DNA of 47,729 nucleotides from Candidatus Methylacidiphilales bacterium (GCA_025056655.1 JANWVL010000105.1:1-47729); one strand, 5' to 3'; positions 1 through 8,495 are shown, counted from the first letter of the stretch. The notes: generated from the sequence alone by a model not told the origin. Numbers and translations are program-made.

Positions 1-1
1 G

Positions 2-334
2 ATGCTGGAAGGTGTGAGTCCTTGGTGGTGGGTGGTGGCGGCGGGGTTGTGTGAGGTGGTGTATGCGGTGGTGATGCCGCAGACGCAGGGGTTTACGCGG
101 TTGTGGCCTTCGTTGTTTACGTTGGCTTTTATTGCGGCGAGTATGTATTGCCTTTCGTTGGCGATGCGGGGGTTGCCGGTGGGGACGGCTTATGCGGTGT
201 GGGTGGGGATTGGGGCGTGTGGGACGGCCTTGGTGGGGGTGTGTTTTTTAGGGGAGTCGCGGGATGTGGGGCGGTTGTTGGGGATAGGGTTGATTGTGGT
301 GGGAATTGTGTTGGTGAAGCTTTCGCATCGGTGA
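2..334 (+). CDS. sugE: Small multidrug resistance family exporter, Gdx/SugE type
   Basis: A 110-residue protein with four hydrophobic segments, the length and layout of the SMR family. It follows the guanidinium exporter (Gdx, formerly SugE) subgroup closely: a membrane-embedded Glu in the first helix (GLCEVVYAV), then a QGF-x-RL block and the Gdx-type segment LPVGTAYAVWVGIGA in helix 3, and FLGES before helix 4. Gdx proteins are dual-topology dimers that exchange guanidinium for protons in the inner membrane. The residues before QGF differ from the usual KYTHGF, so substrate range is not certain. The ATG at base 2 gives a full-length product, but an earlier start or an upstream guanidine riboswitch would lie outside the window. 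Confidence 0.85.
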   Translation: MLEGVSPWWWVVAAGLCEVVYAVVMPQTQGFTRLWPSLFTLAFIAASMYCLSLAMRGLPVGTAYAVWVGIGACGTALVGVCFLGESRDVGRLLGIGLIVVGIVLVKLSHR

Positions 335-367
335 TGGGGGGGGATGAGGGCCTGGTGCGGGGGGAGA

Positions 368-1663
368 TTAGTAAAGGGGTTGGGGGATTATTTCTGTTGC
401 GGGGATGAAGAGGCTGAAGGTGGTGCCTTGGCCTGGTTCGGTGCGGACGAAGACGCCTCCTTCAGCGGCGCGGAGGAGTCGTTCGACGACGGCGAGGCCG
501 AGGCCGGTGCCGGTGCCTTGGGGTTTGGTGGAGAAGTAGGGTTCGAAGATGCGTTCGAGGATGTTGGGGGGGATGCCTTGGCCGTTGTCTTTGATGTGGA
601 GGGCGACGAGGGGTGCGCGGTTGGCGAAGGTGAGGCGGTTGATGAAGATTTGGGTGGGGGTGTTGAGATAGAGGCTCATGTCGATGGGTTGCATGAGGAT
701 TTCGGGCTTGATTTCGATGGTGAGTGGGGTGTCGGGGTCTGCAGCGCTGCGGCAGGCGTTTTCGATGATGTTGTAGAGGATTTGGAAGAGGTCGGTGCGG
801 CTGATTTTGATGTGGATGTCTTCGGTGGGGTGGAAGCGGAGGGTGTGTTTTTTAGATGCGGGGTGGATGCGGAAGACGTTTTCGATGTCGGCGAGGACTT
901 GGTTGAGGGAGGTTGGTTGGGTCTGGGTGGGGTTGAAGAGGCCGAGGTAGCGGCGGCTGATTTCTGAGGCGCGTTCGGTTTCTCGGATGATGTCGTAGGT
1001 GAATTCGGCGAATCGTTTTTTGGATTCGGTGTCGAGGGTTTTGTGTTGTTGGATGAGCTCTTGGAGGAGTTCGGCTTGGGTTTTGACGGTGGTAAGGGGG
1101 CTGAGGATGTCGTGGAGGATGCCGGGGTAGATTTCGTCTTTGATGCGGGAGAGTTCGATGCTGAGTTCTTTTGCTTCAAGTTCGTTTTGGACTTGGGTGA
1201 TTTTCTCGGTGTTTTCTTTGGAGAGGAGTGCTTGGTAGCGGCGGTCCATTGCTTTTTCGACGGCGTCGCGGACGCGGTGGATGTCGAAGGGTTTGTTGAG
1301 GTATTCGCAGGCGCCGTAGTTGATGGATTGGCGGAGGGATTTGGTGGTTTCGTAGGCGGTGAGGATGATGACTTGGATGTGGGGGTCTATTTTTTTGAGT
1401 TGGTTGAGGAGCTCGATGCCGGACATTTCTGGCATGCGGATGTCGACGATGGCGACGTCGATACGGTGTTGGCGGGCAATTTTGAGGGCTTGGGATGGGG
1501 CGCTTGCGACGTATACTTCGTAGTCGTCTTGGAAGACGATGCGGAGGGATTTGCGGGGACCTTCGTCGTCGTCAACGATGAGGAGGCGTCCTCGGACGGC
1601 TCGTGAGCCATCGGGTAGGGTGGTTCCGGGTTTGATGGTGGGGTCGGTGATGGAGGGGGCCAT
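368..1663 (-). CDS. Hybrid response regulator / histidine kinase
   Basis: A cytoplasmic 431-residue signalling protein with a receiver domain at the N terminus and a kinase at the C terminus. The receiver (about 25-145) shows the acidic pocket VDDDE, phospho-acceptor Asp74 in VDIRMPEM, the Thr of LTAY and Lys124 in NKPF. A linker helix follows, then an H-box (His184 in LHDILSPL) and a HATPase domain with an N-box (NIIENA), G1 (DNGQGIPP) and G2 (GTGLGL). There is no membrane segment or sensor domain, so it is probably driven by phosphotransfer or a partner. It starts 20 bases after dnaN ends on the same strand, so the two are probably co-transcribed. The physiological signal cannot be read from the sequence. 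Confidence 0.88.
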   Translation of the reverse strand: MAPSITDPTIKPGTTLPDGSRAVRGRLLIVDDDEGPRKSLRIVFQDDYEVYVASAPSQALKIARQHRIDVAIVDIRMPEMSGIELLNQLKKIDPHIQVIILTAYETTKSLRQSINYGACEYLNKPFDIHRVRDAVEKAMDRRYQALLSKENTEKITQVQNELEAKELSIELSRIKDEIYPGILHDILSPLTTVKTQAELLQELIQQHKTLDTESKKRFAEFTYDIIRETERASEISRRYLGLFNPTQTQPTSLNQVLADIENVFRIHPASKKHTLRFHPTEDIHIKISRTDLFQILYNIIENACRSAADPDTPLTIEIKPEILMQPIDMSLYLNTPTQIFINRLTFANRAPLVALHIKDNGQGIPPNILERIFEPYFSTKPQGTGTGLGLAVVERLLRAAEGGVFVRTEPGQGTTFSLFIPATEIIPQPLY

Positions 1664-1683
1664 AGGATGGGTGGGGGTGGGGG

Positions 1684-2784
1684 TTATGCGGATCGTATGG
1701 GCATGATGACGTAGAGGAAGGGTTTTGAGTGTTTGATGACACCGGGGCTGAGTTCGTCGGTGTAGTCGAAGAAGAGGGTTTCGGTGTCGAGGTTGCGGAC
1801 GGGCTCCATGAGATAGACGGGGTTGAAGGCGATGGCGAAGTCTTTGCCTTTGTAGTCGAGGGCGATGGTTTCCTTGGCTTCGCCTACGTCGGGGAGGTGG
1901 GTGCTGAGTTCGAGTTTATTTTTGGTGAAGGTGAGGCGGACAGCGGTGTGGAGGTCGGGGGCGAGGCAGGAGACGCGGCGGAGGGCGTTGAGGAAATGTT
2001 CACGGTCGATGATGACGCGTTCTTTGGCTTCAGTGGGGATGACTTGGCGGTAGTTGGGGTATTTGCCTTCGACGAGCTTGGTGACGAGGATAGTGTTGCC
2101 TAGGGAGAAAGCGATTTGTTTTTCGTCGGCGACGGTGAGGGTGAGTGGGGCTTCGGAGTCGGAGAGGATGGTTTCGAGGTTTCGAATGGCTTTGGAGGGG
2201 ACGATGATGTCGAGCTCTTGGCTTTTTGTGATTTCCATTTCGTGCTCGGTGAGGGCGAGGCGCTTGCCGTCTGTGGCGACGAGGGTGAGTTTTCCGTTCT
2301 GAAAGCTGAAGAGGGTGCCCATGAGCATGCGGCGGGTGTCGTCGCTGGCCATGGCGTAGGAGGTTTTGCGGATCATTTCGCGCAAGGTTTTTTGGGTGAG
2401 GGTATAGGTGCGGGAACCTTCTACGGTGGGGAATGGCGGAAATTCTTCCTCTGGTAGGCCGAGGATTTTGAATGTGGCTTGGCCGGATTCTATGGTGGCG
2501 TTGTTTTTGGAGTCGACAGTGAAAGCTAGCTCAGGGGTGGGAAGCTCGCGAACGACGGTAGAGAGGCGGCGTGCAGGCAGAGTAGTGGCGCCTGGTTTTT
2601 CGACGGTGCCGTCGATGGTAATTTTGATAGCGTTGTCGAGGTCTGTGGCAGTGAGTGAGATTTTTCCGTCTTTGGCCTGTATGAGGGTGTTCGAGAGAAC
2701 AGGCATGGTGGTTTTTTGATCAGCGGCCAAGAGGACTGTCTGAAGAGCTTGGTGTAGGGATTCCTTGCTGAGAATGCATTTCAT
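1684..2784 (-). CDS. dnaN: DNA polymerase III subunit beta (sliding clamp)
   Basis: A 366-residue beta clamp, the normal length for the family. It forms the ring that tethers DNA polymerase III to DNA and recruits MutS, ligase and other partners. Recognisable features are the N terminus (MKCILSKESLHQAL), the first-domain signature TLPARRL, LPEEEFPPFP, the second-domain stretch MRMLMGTLF-like around DDTRRMLMGTLF, and the C terminus FLYVIMPIRSA, close to the conserved YVIMPMR/L end that forms the clamp-binding pocket. It is not next to dnaA or gyrB; recF is about 12 kb away. Its start ATG lacks a strong Shine-Dalgarno sequence. The upstream 257 bases carry a dyad resembling DnaA boxes. Confidence 0.97.
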   Translation of the reverse strand: MKCILSKESLHQALQTVLLAADQKTTMPVLSNTLIQAKDGKISLTATDLDNAIKITIDGTVEKPGATTLPARRLSTVVRELPTPELAFTVDSKNNATIESGQATFKILGLPEEEFPPFPTVEGSRTYTLTQKTLREMIRKTSYAMASDDTRRMLMGTLFSFQNGKLTLVATDGKRLALTEHEMEITKSQELDIIVPSKAIRNLETILSDSEAPLTLTVADEKQIAFSLGNTILVTKLVEGKYPNYRQVIPTEAKERVIIDREHFLNALRRVSCLAPDLHTAVRLTFTKNKLELSTHLPDVGEAKETIALDYKGKDFAIAFNPVYLMEPVRNLDTETLFFDYTDELSPGVIKHSKPFLYVIMPIRSA

Positions 2785-2848
2785 AAGGCCTGTGGCAAAG
2801 CTTTTATCCTAGGATATGGGGGGAGAAAAACAAGACTTTTTTATTCGG

Positions 2849-2869
2849 CTTATTCATGGTGTGAATAAG
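2849..2869. promoter_or_regulatory. Dyad with DnaA-box-like arms upstream of dnaN
   Basis: CTTATTCA (2849-2856) and TGAATAAG (2862-2869) form a perfect 8-base inverted repeat with a 5-base spacer. The right half reads TTATTCACA on the minus strand (2860-2868), which fits the DnaA-box consensus TTATnCACA. It lies about 65 bases upstream of the dnaN start. A second 12-base palindrome, TATCCTAGGATA, lies at 2805-2816, between the dyad and the start codon. Autoregulation by DnaA or a repressor site are both possible. The rest of 2785-3041 holds no convincing gene. Confidence 0.35.
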
Positions 2870-3041
2870 GGCGATTTTTCTGGTTAACTCCTTGTGGGAA
2901 AAGGTGTTGTGATTAGTGAAAGGTTGTGAGTTATAAAATCAATAAGACGGGAGAGTGGGGGGTGGGCTGTTGGAGGAACTGGAGGTGGTGAGGGGTGAGG
3001 GGGTGTTATTGTGGAGAAGTTGGGGGTTATTCGCGAAGTTG

Positions 3042-4316
3042 TTAACATTTGTTAGAGCTGAGGATGCGGCTGTGGATAGCGGTGATAGGCTCTTCCTGGT
3101 TGATTTGTTTGGCGAGGTTGAGGGCGGCAGTCGTGAAATGGGGGTTATTTTCGATCTGAGTGATGGCAGCGAGGAGGCTATCGGCGGTGAGCGAGGTGGC
3201 TGGGAGGGTGAGGGCAGCTCCGAGATGGGCGAGACGTGCAGCGTTTTGAGGTTGGTCAAATGCGTGGGGGATGACGATGGAAGGTTTTCCTGCGCGCAGG
3301 ACTTCGGCCGTTGTGCCGATGCCACCGTGGTGGATGACTGCACGGCAGTGAGGTAGGATTCGATATAAGGGAATGTAATCAGTTATGAAGTGCGCCTCTG
3401 AGTGTAGGTTTTTGTTCTTCAGGAGCATAGCATGGCGGCCTGCCAGGAAAATGGCGCGCCGCGTGCGAAGTGCGGACATCACCGTCTCAAAAAACAGGCC
3501 TGGATGCTCGATAATGGTCGTGCCAAGGGTGATAAGCCACGGGGGATCGTTGTTGTCTAGAAACATGGTAAGCGCTTGGTCGTCTTGTATGGGAGGCCAC
3601 GGCTCTTTCCAAAACGCAAAGCCCAAAGGATGCCATTCTGGCGGCCATTCTGGTGCGGGTGGAGCAAACGAAGGGGAGTAGAGTTGCAGGAGGGCCTGCC
3701 GTGTGAAGCCCGCATAGAATGCGTTATTGATTGGGGGAAGCCCGACTTCTTGCCTGAGGTGATTAATAATCGGGTCTGTGACTCTTCGCATAAGCTGACG
3801 CCCGACTATCCACGCGATCTTAGAGATTGGAAAAAGCCATGGGTTACGGGGAAATATCCAGCTTGTGCCAGCGGGTCCTTGGCCGTGGCCTGGGGTAATA
3901 CCGGGCGCGAGCGTGATAGTAAAAATAGGACTTTTGTGGCGGTCTGCAGCTGCTTGTGCGCTGAATGAGAAATGGTGCGCGATCATGCCATCGTGTTGTG
4001 GGATAAGTTTGCAGAGTGTTTGATATGCTTCTTTGAAGATAGGTGCGATGCCTTTTGAAAGTAAGGTTTTTAATGCACTGAGGCCGATATGTCGCGTGGA
4101 GAAGGCATCGTGTAGGCTACTAAGTAGCGCTTGCTGGCTGTGCTGAATCAAAGGACAGAAGGCAGCGTGTGTGAGCCTTGCTTTGTTTTCCCACATCGGA
4201 TCCAGAGCTAGGGTGATAGAATGACCGCAGCGCTGCAATCCTTCTGCAAGAGCTAGAAAGGGATGGATATCGCCTGCGGATCCCCAGGACGTCAGAAGCC
4301 AACGCTGTGCGGCCAT
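3042..4316 (-). CDS. UGT-type glycosyltransferase (GT1 / GT28-like)
   Basis: A 424-residue GT-B fold glycosyltransferase of the UDP-glucuronosyl/sterol glucosyltransferase type. The N-terminal Rossmann domain opens with a glycine-rich loop, TSWGSAGDIHPFLALAEGL, typical of enzymes that glycosylate lipids, sterols or polyketides. The donor-binding domain carries HHGGIGTTAEVLRAGKPSIV followed by PHAFDQPQNA (about residues 329-358), the UGT signature that contacts the nucleotide sugar. The acceptor is unknown. It is followed, after only three bases, by the SOUL-like lipoprotein's stop on the same strand, so the HAD gene, lipoprotein and this gene form a likely transcription unit running leftward. 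Confidence 0.85.
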   Translation of the reverse strand: MAAQRWLLTSWGSAGDIHPFLALAEGLQRCGHSITLALDPMWENKARLTHAAFCPLIQHSQQALLSSLHDAFSTRHIGLSALKTLLSKGIAPIFKEAYQTLCKLIPQHDGMIAHHFSFSAQAAADRHKSPIFTITLAPGITPGHGQGPAGTSWIFPRNPWLFPISKIAWIVGRQLMRRVTDPIINHLRQEVGLPPINNAFYAGFTRQALLQLYSPSFAPPAPEWPPEWHPLGFAFWKEPWPPIQDDQALTMFLDNNDPPWLITLGTTIIEHPGLFFETVMSALRTRRAIFLAGRHAMLLKNKNLHSEAHFITDYIPLYRILPHCRAVIHHGGIGTTAEVLRAGKPSIVIPHAFDQPQNAARLAHLGAALTLPATSLTADSLLAAITQIENNPHFTTAALNLAKQINQEEPITAIHSRILSSNKC

Positions 4317-4319
4317 GGA

Positions 4320-4970
4320 TTAACGCTCCAATACGGGGATTTGCACTTCGAAAGCCTGCATAAAAAAGGGAGTGATTCGTGGATTAGCAAATATGGCGTA
4401 TCGCGGCTGTCCTACAAATTTCCAGCTTCTTTTTTTTCCCTCCTGAAGAAGCTTTTGTGTAGCTTTAAGTAAAGTTTTGATCTTTGGGCGTTGGTTGATG
4501 CGATAGCATCCTACCACGAGCGCGTCCAGGCGCTTCAGGCTCCAACGGAGGTTTTGAAAGAGTCGCGCTGAATAACGCTCTGCGACCTCGTCTGGATCAG
4601 GATATTTGCCTCCTTTATCAGGCAGGAGAAACAACCAGTCGTGTTCGGCGCGATCAGTCTCGTCCGGCAACACGAGAAAAACAGGCCAGGACATTCGCAT
4701 CTTGCTATGGCTAAAGTAAAGCATCGCCGCGCGGTGTGCGATAGACCAAGTCTCCTCTTCTCTTGCGATGCTCACACGCACTGATAACACATCTGCCGAT
4801 GGGAGATCCTTAATGGTGGCGGTTTCTCGGGCACTGCGTTGAAATAGTGGGTGCTCGGGCTCAGCGCATCCCAGAAAGAAATAGCATAAGAGTGCGAGCG
4901 ACCCAAAGCTGGTTATCCGGATCTTATAAAAAGCTCTGTCCCGAGGGACTAAATCCGTAATTTTTCCCAT
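4320..4970 (-). CDS. SOUL/heme-binding-family-like lipoprotein
   Basis: A 216-residue protein with a lipoprotein signal: hydrophobic stretch ending in FFLGC, with the lipidated Cys at residue 35. The mature part resembles the SOUL/HBP family: SKMRMSWPVFLVLP matches the KIxMTxPV block in position, LVVGCYRI is placed like the LAVRxFxG strand, a helix leads into a Gly, and the end ARY-x-PP-W-T-P-x-x-RRNEV is echoed by RYAIFANPRITPFFMQAFEV. Several signature residues are lost, so the assignment is a fold-level inference. SOUL proteins bind tetrapyrroles or peptides. It sits five bases after the HAD gene and three bases before the glycosyltransferase. The n-region before the hydrophobic part is long (about 20 residues), so the true start could be further in. 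Confidence 0.6.
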   Translation of the reverse strand: MGKITDLVPRDRAFYKIRITSFGSLALLCYFFLGCAEPEHPLFQRSARETATIKDLPSADVLSVRVSIAREEETWSIAHRAAMLYFSHSKMRMSWPVFLVLPDETDRAEHDWLFLLPDKGGKYPDPDEVAERYSARLFQNLRWSLKRLDALVVGCYRINQRPKIKTLLKATQKLLQEGKKRSWKFVGQPRYAIFANPRITPFFMQAFEVQIPVLER

Positions 4971-4976
4971 GATCTG

Positions 4977-5771
4977 CTAAGGTTGCTTACTCCTCACAAA
5001 GTGCTCAAGCGCCTCTAAGACACCTTTTCCAGCTTTTCCCTTGGCAACGTAGCCCCCTTCTTTTCGCACATGCTTTTTTACGGCTTCTATTCCGTTTGCA
5101 GGACAAGCCAAATTGTGCGCGATAGACCGCTCTAGCATCGGGAGGTCGTTCCAGTGATCGCCTATTGCAAAGACTTTCTCGGAAATTGCCCCGATACGCT
5201 TCGATAGGGCGTTTAGGCAAGTCCCTTTATTGTATTCGGGGTGGCTAAAACGAAAATACACAGAGTTCCGCACGACCATCATCCCTGGATCCTCCGCGAG
5301 GATTTCGTTAATCAGAGCATGCGTGCGTTCAGCTTCCACTTCGTTGTCCGCAATAATTGCTAAGGGGGATCCCGGATCAGCATGGATTTGAAACGACACG
5401 CGCACTGAGCGACGCAGCACTTCATACAGGCGATCCAGCAGCGCTGCCTTCGCCGAAAAAAGCTCTCGGTGAGCAGCAGCACAGCGGTCATTCCATTCCG
5501 TCCAAGGGATGATTTCTCGATCTCGCACAGCATGAATCTCTCGCTCCACTAGCACGACCCAGTCTGGCCACTCGGAAAATTCCCGTGCGGTCAATTCCAC
5601 ACATAGACTATGCCAATCGCGCCCCGTGTTGATCACCCACTGCCCACCCGAGCGGCGAAGCTCCCGAACGGCTTCAAAAAAGCCATCTGGCGGCCGATCC
5701 CACGGATCCTGATCCACCAGTGTGCCGTCAAAATCCGTGCAGATCAGAGATAAAGGATAGACTGCGTTCAT
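4977..5771 (-). CDS. HAD-superfamily phosphatase (Cof-like, subclass IIB)
   Basis: A 264-residue HAD hydrolase. Motif I is CTDFDGTLVD (nucleophile Asp13, acid/base Asp15), motif II is the Thr of INTGRDW, motif III a Lys near the NKGTC block, and motif IV is GDHWNDLPML (about 204-212). The cap between motifs II and III is of the alpha/beta C2 type found in sugar-phosphate and nucleotide phosphatases (Cof, sucrose-phosphatase-like, mannosyl-phosphoglycerate phosphatase). The substrate cannot be told. It precedes the lipoprotein and glycosyltransferase on the same strand and follows a small membrane protein by 13 bases. Confidence 0.85.
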   Translation of the reverse strand: MNAVYPLSLICTDFDGTLVDQDPWDRPPDGFFEAVRELRRSGGQWVINTGRDWHSLCVELTAREFSEWPDWVVLVEREIHAVRDREIIPWTEWNDRCAAAHRELFSAKAALLDRLYEVLRRSVRVSFQIHADPGSPLAIIADNEVEAERTHALINEILAEDPGMMVVRNSVYFRFSHPEYNKGTCLNALSKRIGAISEKVFAIGDHWNDLPMLERSIAHNLACPANGIEAVKKHVRKEGGYVAKGKAGKGVLEALEHFVRSKQP

Positions 5772-5784
5772 TCGCTCTCCCTTC

Positions 5785-6030
5785 CTAATCGCGTCGCTTT
5801 CGAGTCAGTCTCCATATAGCGTAGCCTAGCGCGATGCTGCTTGGTAAAAGGAACGGCGGCAACGTCATCGGAATCGGCAGAAAAATGTAGAGCAACACTC
5901 CGAGCGCAAAGATATTCACCCCTAAGAGAAAGAAAATCGGCACATAGAGAGGAAGCGCCCGCAAATGATCTTGAAGCGGATCCCACCAGCGAGACAAAAT
6001 TTTACGCAGCATAGCATCAATTCTTCTCAT
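5785..6030 (-). CDS. Small two-helix membrane protein, unknown
   Basis: An 81-residue protein. A basic amphipathic N terminus (about 1-25) is followed by two hydrophobic helices, roughly 27-50 and 53-74, and a basic tail ending RLTRKRRD. No family is recognised. The 13-base gap to the HAD gene and shared strand suggest the two are co-transcribed, from the divergent promoter region 6031-6070 that also serves the Rieske gene on the other strand. Confidence 0.6.
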   Translation of the reverse strand: MRRIDAMLRKILSRWWDPLQDHLRALPLYVPIFFLLGVNIFALGVLLYIFLPIPMTLPPFLLPSSIALGYAIWRLTRKRRD

Positions 6031-6070
6031 AGCCGATCAAAGGCGTTAACGTCGAATTCAATTTTTCGCT

Positions 6071-6382
6071 ATGAAAATGATTCCCCTCTCCCAAGACCAA
6101 CTTCCTCCTCTGGGTGCTGCCACACTCATCGAAACAGAAAGTCACCGCATCGCCTTATTTCGCACCAGTAGCGGCCTCTACGCGCTCGACGATCACTGCC
6201 CGCATCGCGACGGACCGCTGCACCAAGGCACCATCGAAAATGATTGCGTCACCTGTCCGTGGCATCTCTGGCAATTTCGTCTCACCGATGGCCGTTGCAC
6301 GAATGTCTCACACGCTACCGCTGCCAAGACATACCGCATCGTCGAAAAACAAGGCGAATTCTTCATCCAGATCGAGGACTAA
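6071..6382 (+). CDS. Rieske [2Fe-2S] ferredoxin-type protein
   Basis: A 103-residue single-domain Rieske protein. Cluster ligands are in CPHRDGPL (Cys43, His45) and CPWHLWQF (Cys62, His65), the CxH...CxxH pattern. It resembles the ferredoxin components of dioxygenases and the small NirD subunit of nitrite reductase. No oxygenase, nitrite reductase or reductase gene lies nearby, so the electron partner is unknown. There is no signal peptide or membrane anchor, pointing to a soluble cytoplasmic carrier. Confidence 0.88.
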   Translation: MKMIPLSQDQLPPLGAATLIETESHRIALFRTSSGLYALDDHCPHRDGPLHQGTIENDCVTCPWHLWQFRLTDGRCTNVSHATAAKTYRIVEKQGEFFIQIED

Positions 6383-6457
6383 CAAAAGCTCCTTCTTCCC
6401 CTTCCCCTATTTCTGAGCTATCGCAGGCCATTTCTGCCCCAGCCACCGCCGCCCGAT

Positions 6458-7249
6458 TCACAGCGTGCCAAACTTCGCCAAGTGCCCCTCCCGCCGCGCA
6501 GATTGATACAACACCCAAGTCAACACCCCCGCCCCCACCAGCCACAACACGTTGAGCCCCGCCGCTCGCAAGAAAAGCTCCATCGGGAAACTTCCAGGAT
6601 CGGCGATCACCTGCCGCATCCCTTCAAACGCATGCGTCGCCGGCATCCAGCTCCCCACCGCCTGCATCCACGGCGGCAGCACCTCTAGCGGATAAAACAC
6701 TGCAGCGAAAGGTTGAATCAGAAACGGAATCCCCCACGCCAGCGCTTCCACACCTTGCCCATACCGCATGATCAGAGCCATCGTGATCATCCCTATCGCC
6801 CATCCCATCACCATCAAATTCGCAAACAACGGAATCAACGCCAACCCCAGCCGCGTCAAATGAAAATCATAAATCGCCACCGCCAATCCGCTCAATATCA
6901 GCACAATAAATGACGTCTTCAAAAATCCCACCACATACGTCGCCACGATAAACTCCGAAATCCGCACCGGCGCCACAAAGACATTTAGCGTATTCCGCGC
7001 CCAGATGTCCTCGAGAAACGATATCGAAACCCCCTGCGCCGAGCGATACAAGATGTCCCAAAAAATCATTGCCCCGATGAGAAACGTAATCTTCGGCGAG
7101 CCGCTCAACTGCGTCATATACACCGTCAAAAACCCCCACACCAGCAAATCCATCGTCGGCCAAAACAACATCTCGATCAACCGCGGCACGCTCCGCCGAT
7201 AGATATACAGATACCGCAACACAATCCCGTAAATCGTCACCCCATTCAT
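6458..7249 (-). CDS. ABC-2 type transporter permease
   Basis: A 263-residue integral membrane protein with about six hydrophobic segments and the ABC-2 layout: a cytoplasmic amphipathic N terminus (RYLYIYRRSVPRLIEMLFWP), then helices including WGFLTVYMTQL and the PLEVLPPWMQ loop with the following conserved WMPATHAFEGMRQ segment. These permeases export lipids, polysaccharides or drugs. Its start overlaps the stop of the upstream ATPase by four bases (ATGA), indicating translational coupling; the pair makes a complete exporter if each subunit dimerises. Confidence 0.87.
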   Translation of the reverse strand: MNGVTIYGIVLRYLYIYRRSVPRLIEMLFWPTMDLLVWGFLTVYMTQLSGSPKITFLIGAMIFWDILYRSAQGVSISFLEDIWARNTLNVFVAPVRISEFIVATYVVGFLKTSFIVLILSGLAVAIYDFHLTRLGLALIPLFANLMVMGWAIGMITMALIMRYGQGVEALAWGIPFLIQPFAAVFYPLEVLPPWMQAVGSWMPATHAFEGMRQVIADPGSFPMELFLRAAGLNVLWLVGAGVLTWVLYQSARREGHLAKFGTL

Positions 7250-8019
7250 GATCCCCTTGCCTCCACTTCCTCAAGCTGCCCATCCCGCGCGATGCGGATA
7301 AAGACATTTTCTAAACACGAAGCGTTGAACCGCCTCGTGATCTCCTGCGGCGTGCCCTCCGCTATCACACGGCCGCGACTTAGGAAAATCACCCGATCAC
7401 ACATCACCTCCACATCCCGCATATTGTGCGACGTGTAGAGCATCGTCATCCCGCGCTCCGCGTGGATGCGCCGCAACAACGTCCGCACTTTGTCCGCCAT
7501 ATCCGGATCCAAGCTCGCCGACGGCTCATCCAAAAAAAGAATCTCCGGATTATTGAGCAACGCCTTAGCCAAATTCACCCGCGTCGATTCGCCAGCCGAA
7601 AGCCGTCCCGTGATCTGCGTCCGCAGATGCGAGATTTCAAGCGTCTCCAAAAGCGACGCAATCGTCGCCTCCTTATTCTTCACACCATACAACGTCGCAA
7701 AAATCCGCAAATTCTCCACCACCGTCAGATTCGTCGGCAGCGAAACGTAGGCCGAAGAAAAGTTGCAACGCCGCAAGATCGCCACCCGATGCCGCTCCAG
7801 CGGCAACCCAAAAATTTGCACCGTTCCCGACGTCGGCAACGTCAACCCCAGCAAGATCGAAATCAACGTCGTCTTCCCTGCGCCGTTCGGCCCCAAAAGC
7901 CCTAAAATCTCGCCACGTGAGATTGAAAAGGAAACACCATCGAGCGCCTTCTTTTTTTTGAAAACCTTCGTCACCCCGCTTACCTCGAGCACGCAATCCT
8001 CGAGGAATGATGCCGACAT
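7246..8019 (-). CDS. ABC transporter ATP-binding protein (ABC-2 exporter)
   Basis: A 257-residue nucleotide-binding subunit. Walker A is GPNGAGKT (43-50), the signature is LSAGES (140-145, a variant of LSGGQ), Walker B is ILFLDE (160-165) and the switch His is in YTSHNM. It belongs to the group that drives ABC-2 exporters for lipids, antibiotics or sodium. It is the upstream partner of the permease, with a four-base overlap. The initiator tRNA lies 23 bases upstream, reading in the same direction. Confidence 0.92.
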   Translation of the reverse strand: MSASFLEDCVLEVSGVTKVFKKKKALDGVSFSISRGEILGLLGPNGAGKTTLISILLGLTLPTSGTVQIFGLPLERHRVAILRRCNFSSAYVSLPTNLTVVENLRIFATLYGVKNKEATIASLLETLEISHLRTQITGRLSAGESTRVNLAKALLNNPEILFLDEPSASLDPDMADKVRTLLRRIHAERGMTMLYTSHNMRDVEVMCDRVIFLSRGRVIAEGTPQEITRRFNASCLENVFIRIARDGQLEEVEARGS

Positions 8020-8042
8020 AAAAAACAGGAATTCAATAGGGG

Positions 8043-8116
<74 letters not shown>

Positions 8117-8373
8117 ATGTTGGCTGGTAATATGCACCGCCCGACTCAAAGAGCAAGAATTTTTTGAGCAACCCCCTTCGCTACGGCCTCCTGCAGAGCA
8201 TCTCGTGCCCGCCGGGAAACCGCATTTGTAAAACACACGGCCCGAGAAGTTTTCAAGCTAAACATTTCGATGCAACGCGAACTAAAAAGGCGGCTGAGGA
8301 AACCTGCCCTCCTTTTTGGCCACTGGGTTTGAAAGGCAGCACGGGCACAGGGTGGGTCAACTATGAACAGTTA

Positions 8374-8437
8374 ACAGCCAGCCTTCTGATTCTGAGAGGA
8401 TCTGGAGGAGGCAACTCGGAGACAGAAGGCTGGCTGT
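8374..8437. repeat. Long dyad, 15-base perfect arms
   Basis: Arms ACAGCCAGCCTTCTG (8374-8388) and its exact reverse complement (8423-8437) flank a 34-base centre. The centre holds GGAGGAGG in the plus direction and CCTCCTCC in the minus direction. There is no T-run on either side, so an ordinary intrinsic terminator is unlikely. It may be a structured RNA, a transposon relic or a protein-binding site. Confidence 0.7.
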
Positions 8438-8439
8438 AT

Positions 8440-8495
8440 GGGGTTATCCTGATGCTCCTATAAGGGGGTTATCCTGATGCTCTTATATCCTGATG
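8440..8495. repeat. Short direct repeats with ATCCTGATG core
   Basis: GGGGTTATCCTGATGCTC occurs at 8440-8457 and again at 8465-8482, a 25-base period. A third partial copy, ATCCTGATG, is at 8487-8495. The block directly abuts the long dyad. The TTATCC part matches the first six bases of a DnaA box, but the remaining ACA is absent, so iteron or DnaA function is only a guess. Confidence 0.6.

Noticed and set aside
6383-6457. Possible terminator between the Rieske gene and the ABC permease
   Set aside because: No hairpin with a T-run is visible.
8440-8495. DnaA boxes at the direct repeats, i.e. oriC
   Set aside because: Only TTATCC matches; the ACA part is missing. Kept as a question under the composition switch, not as an origin call.
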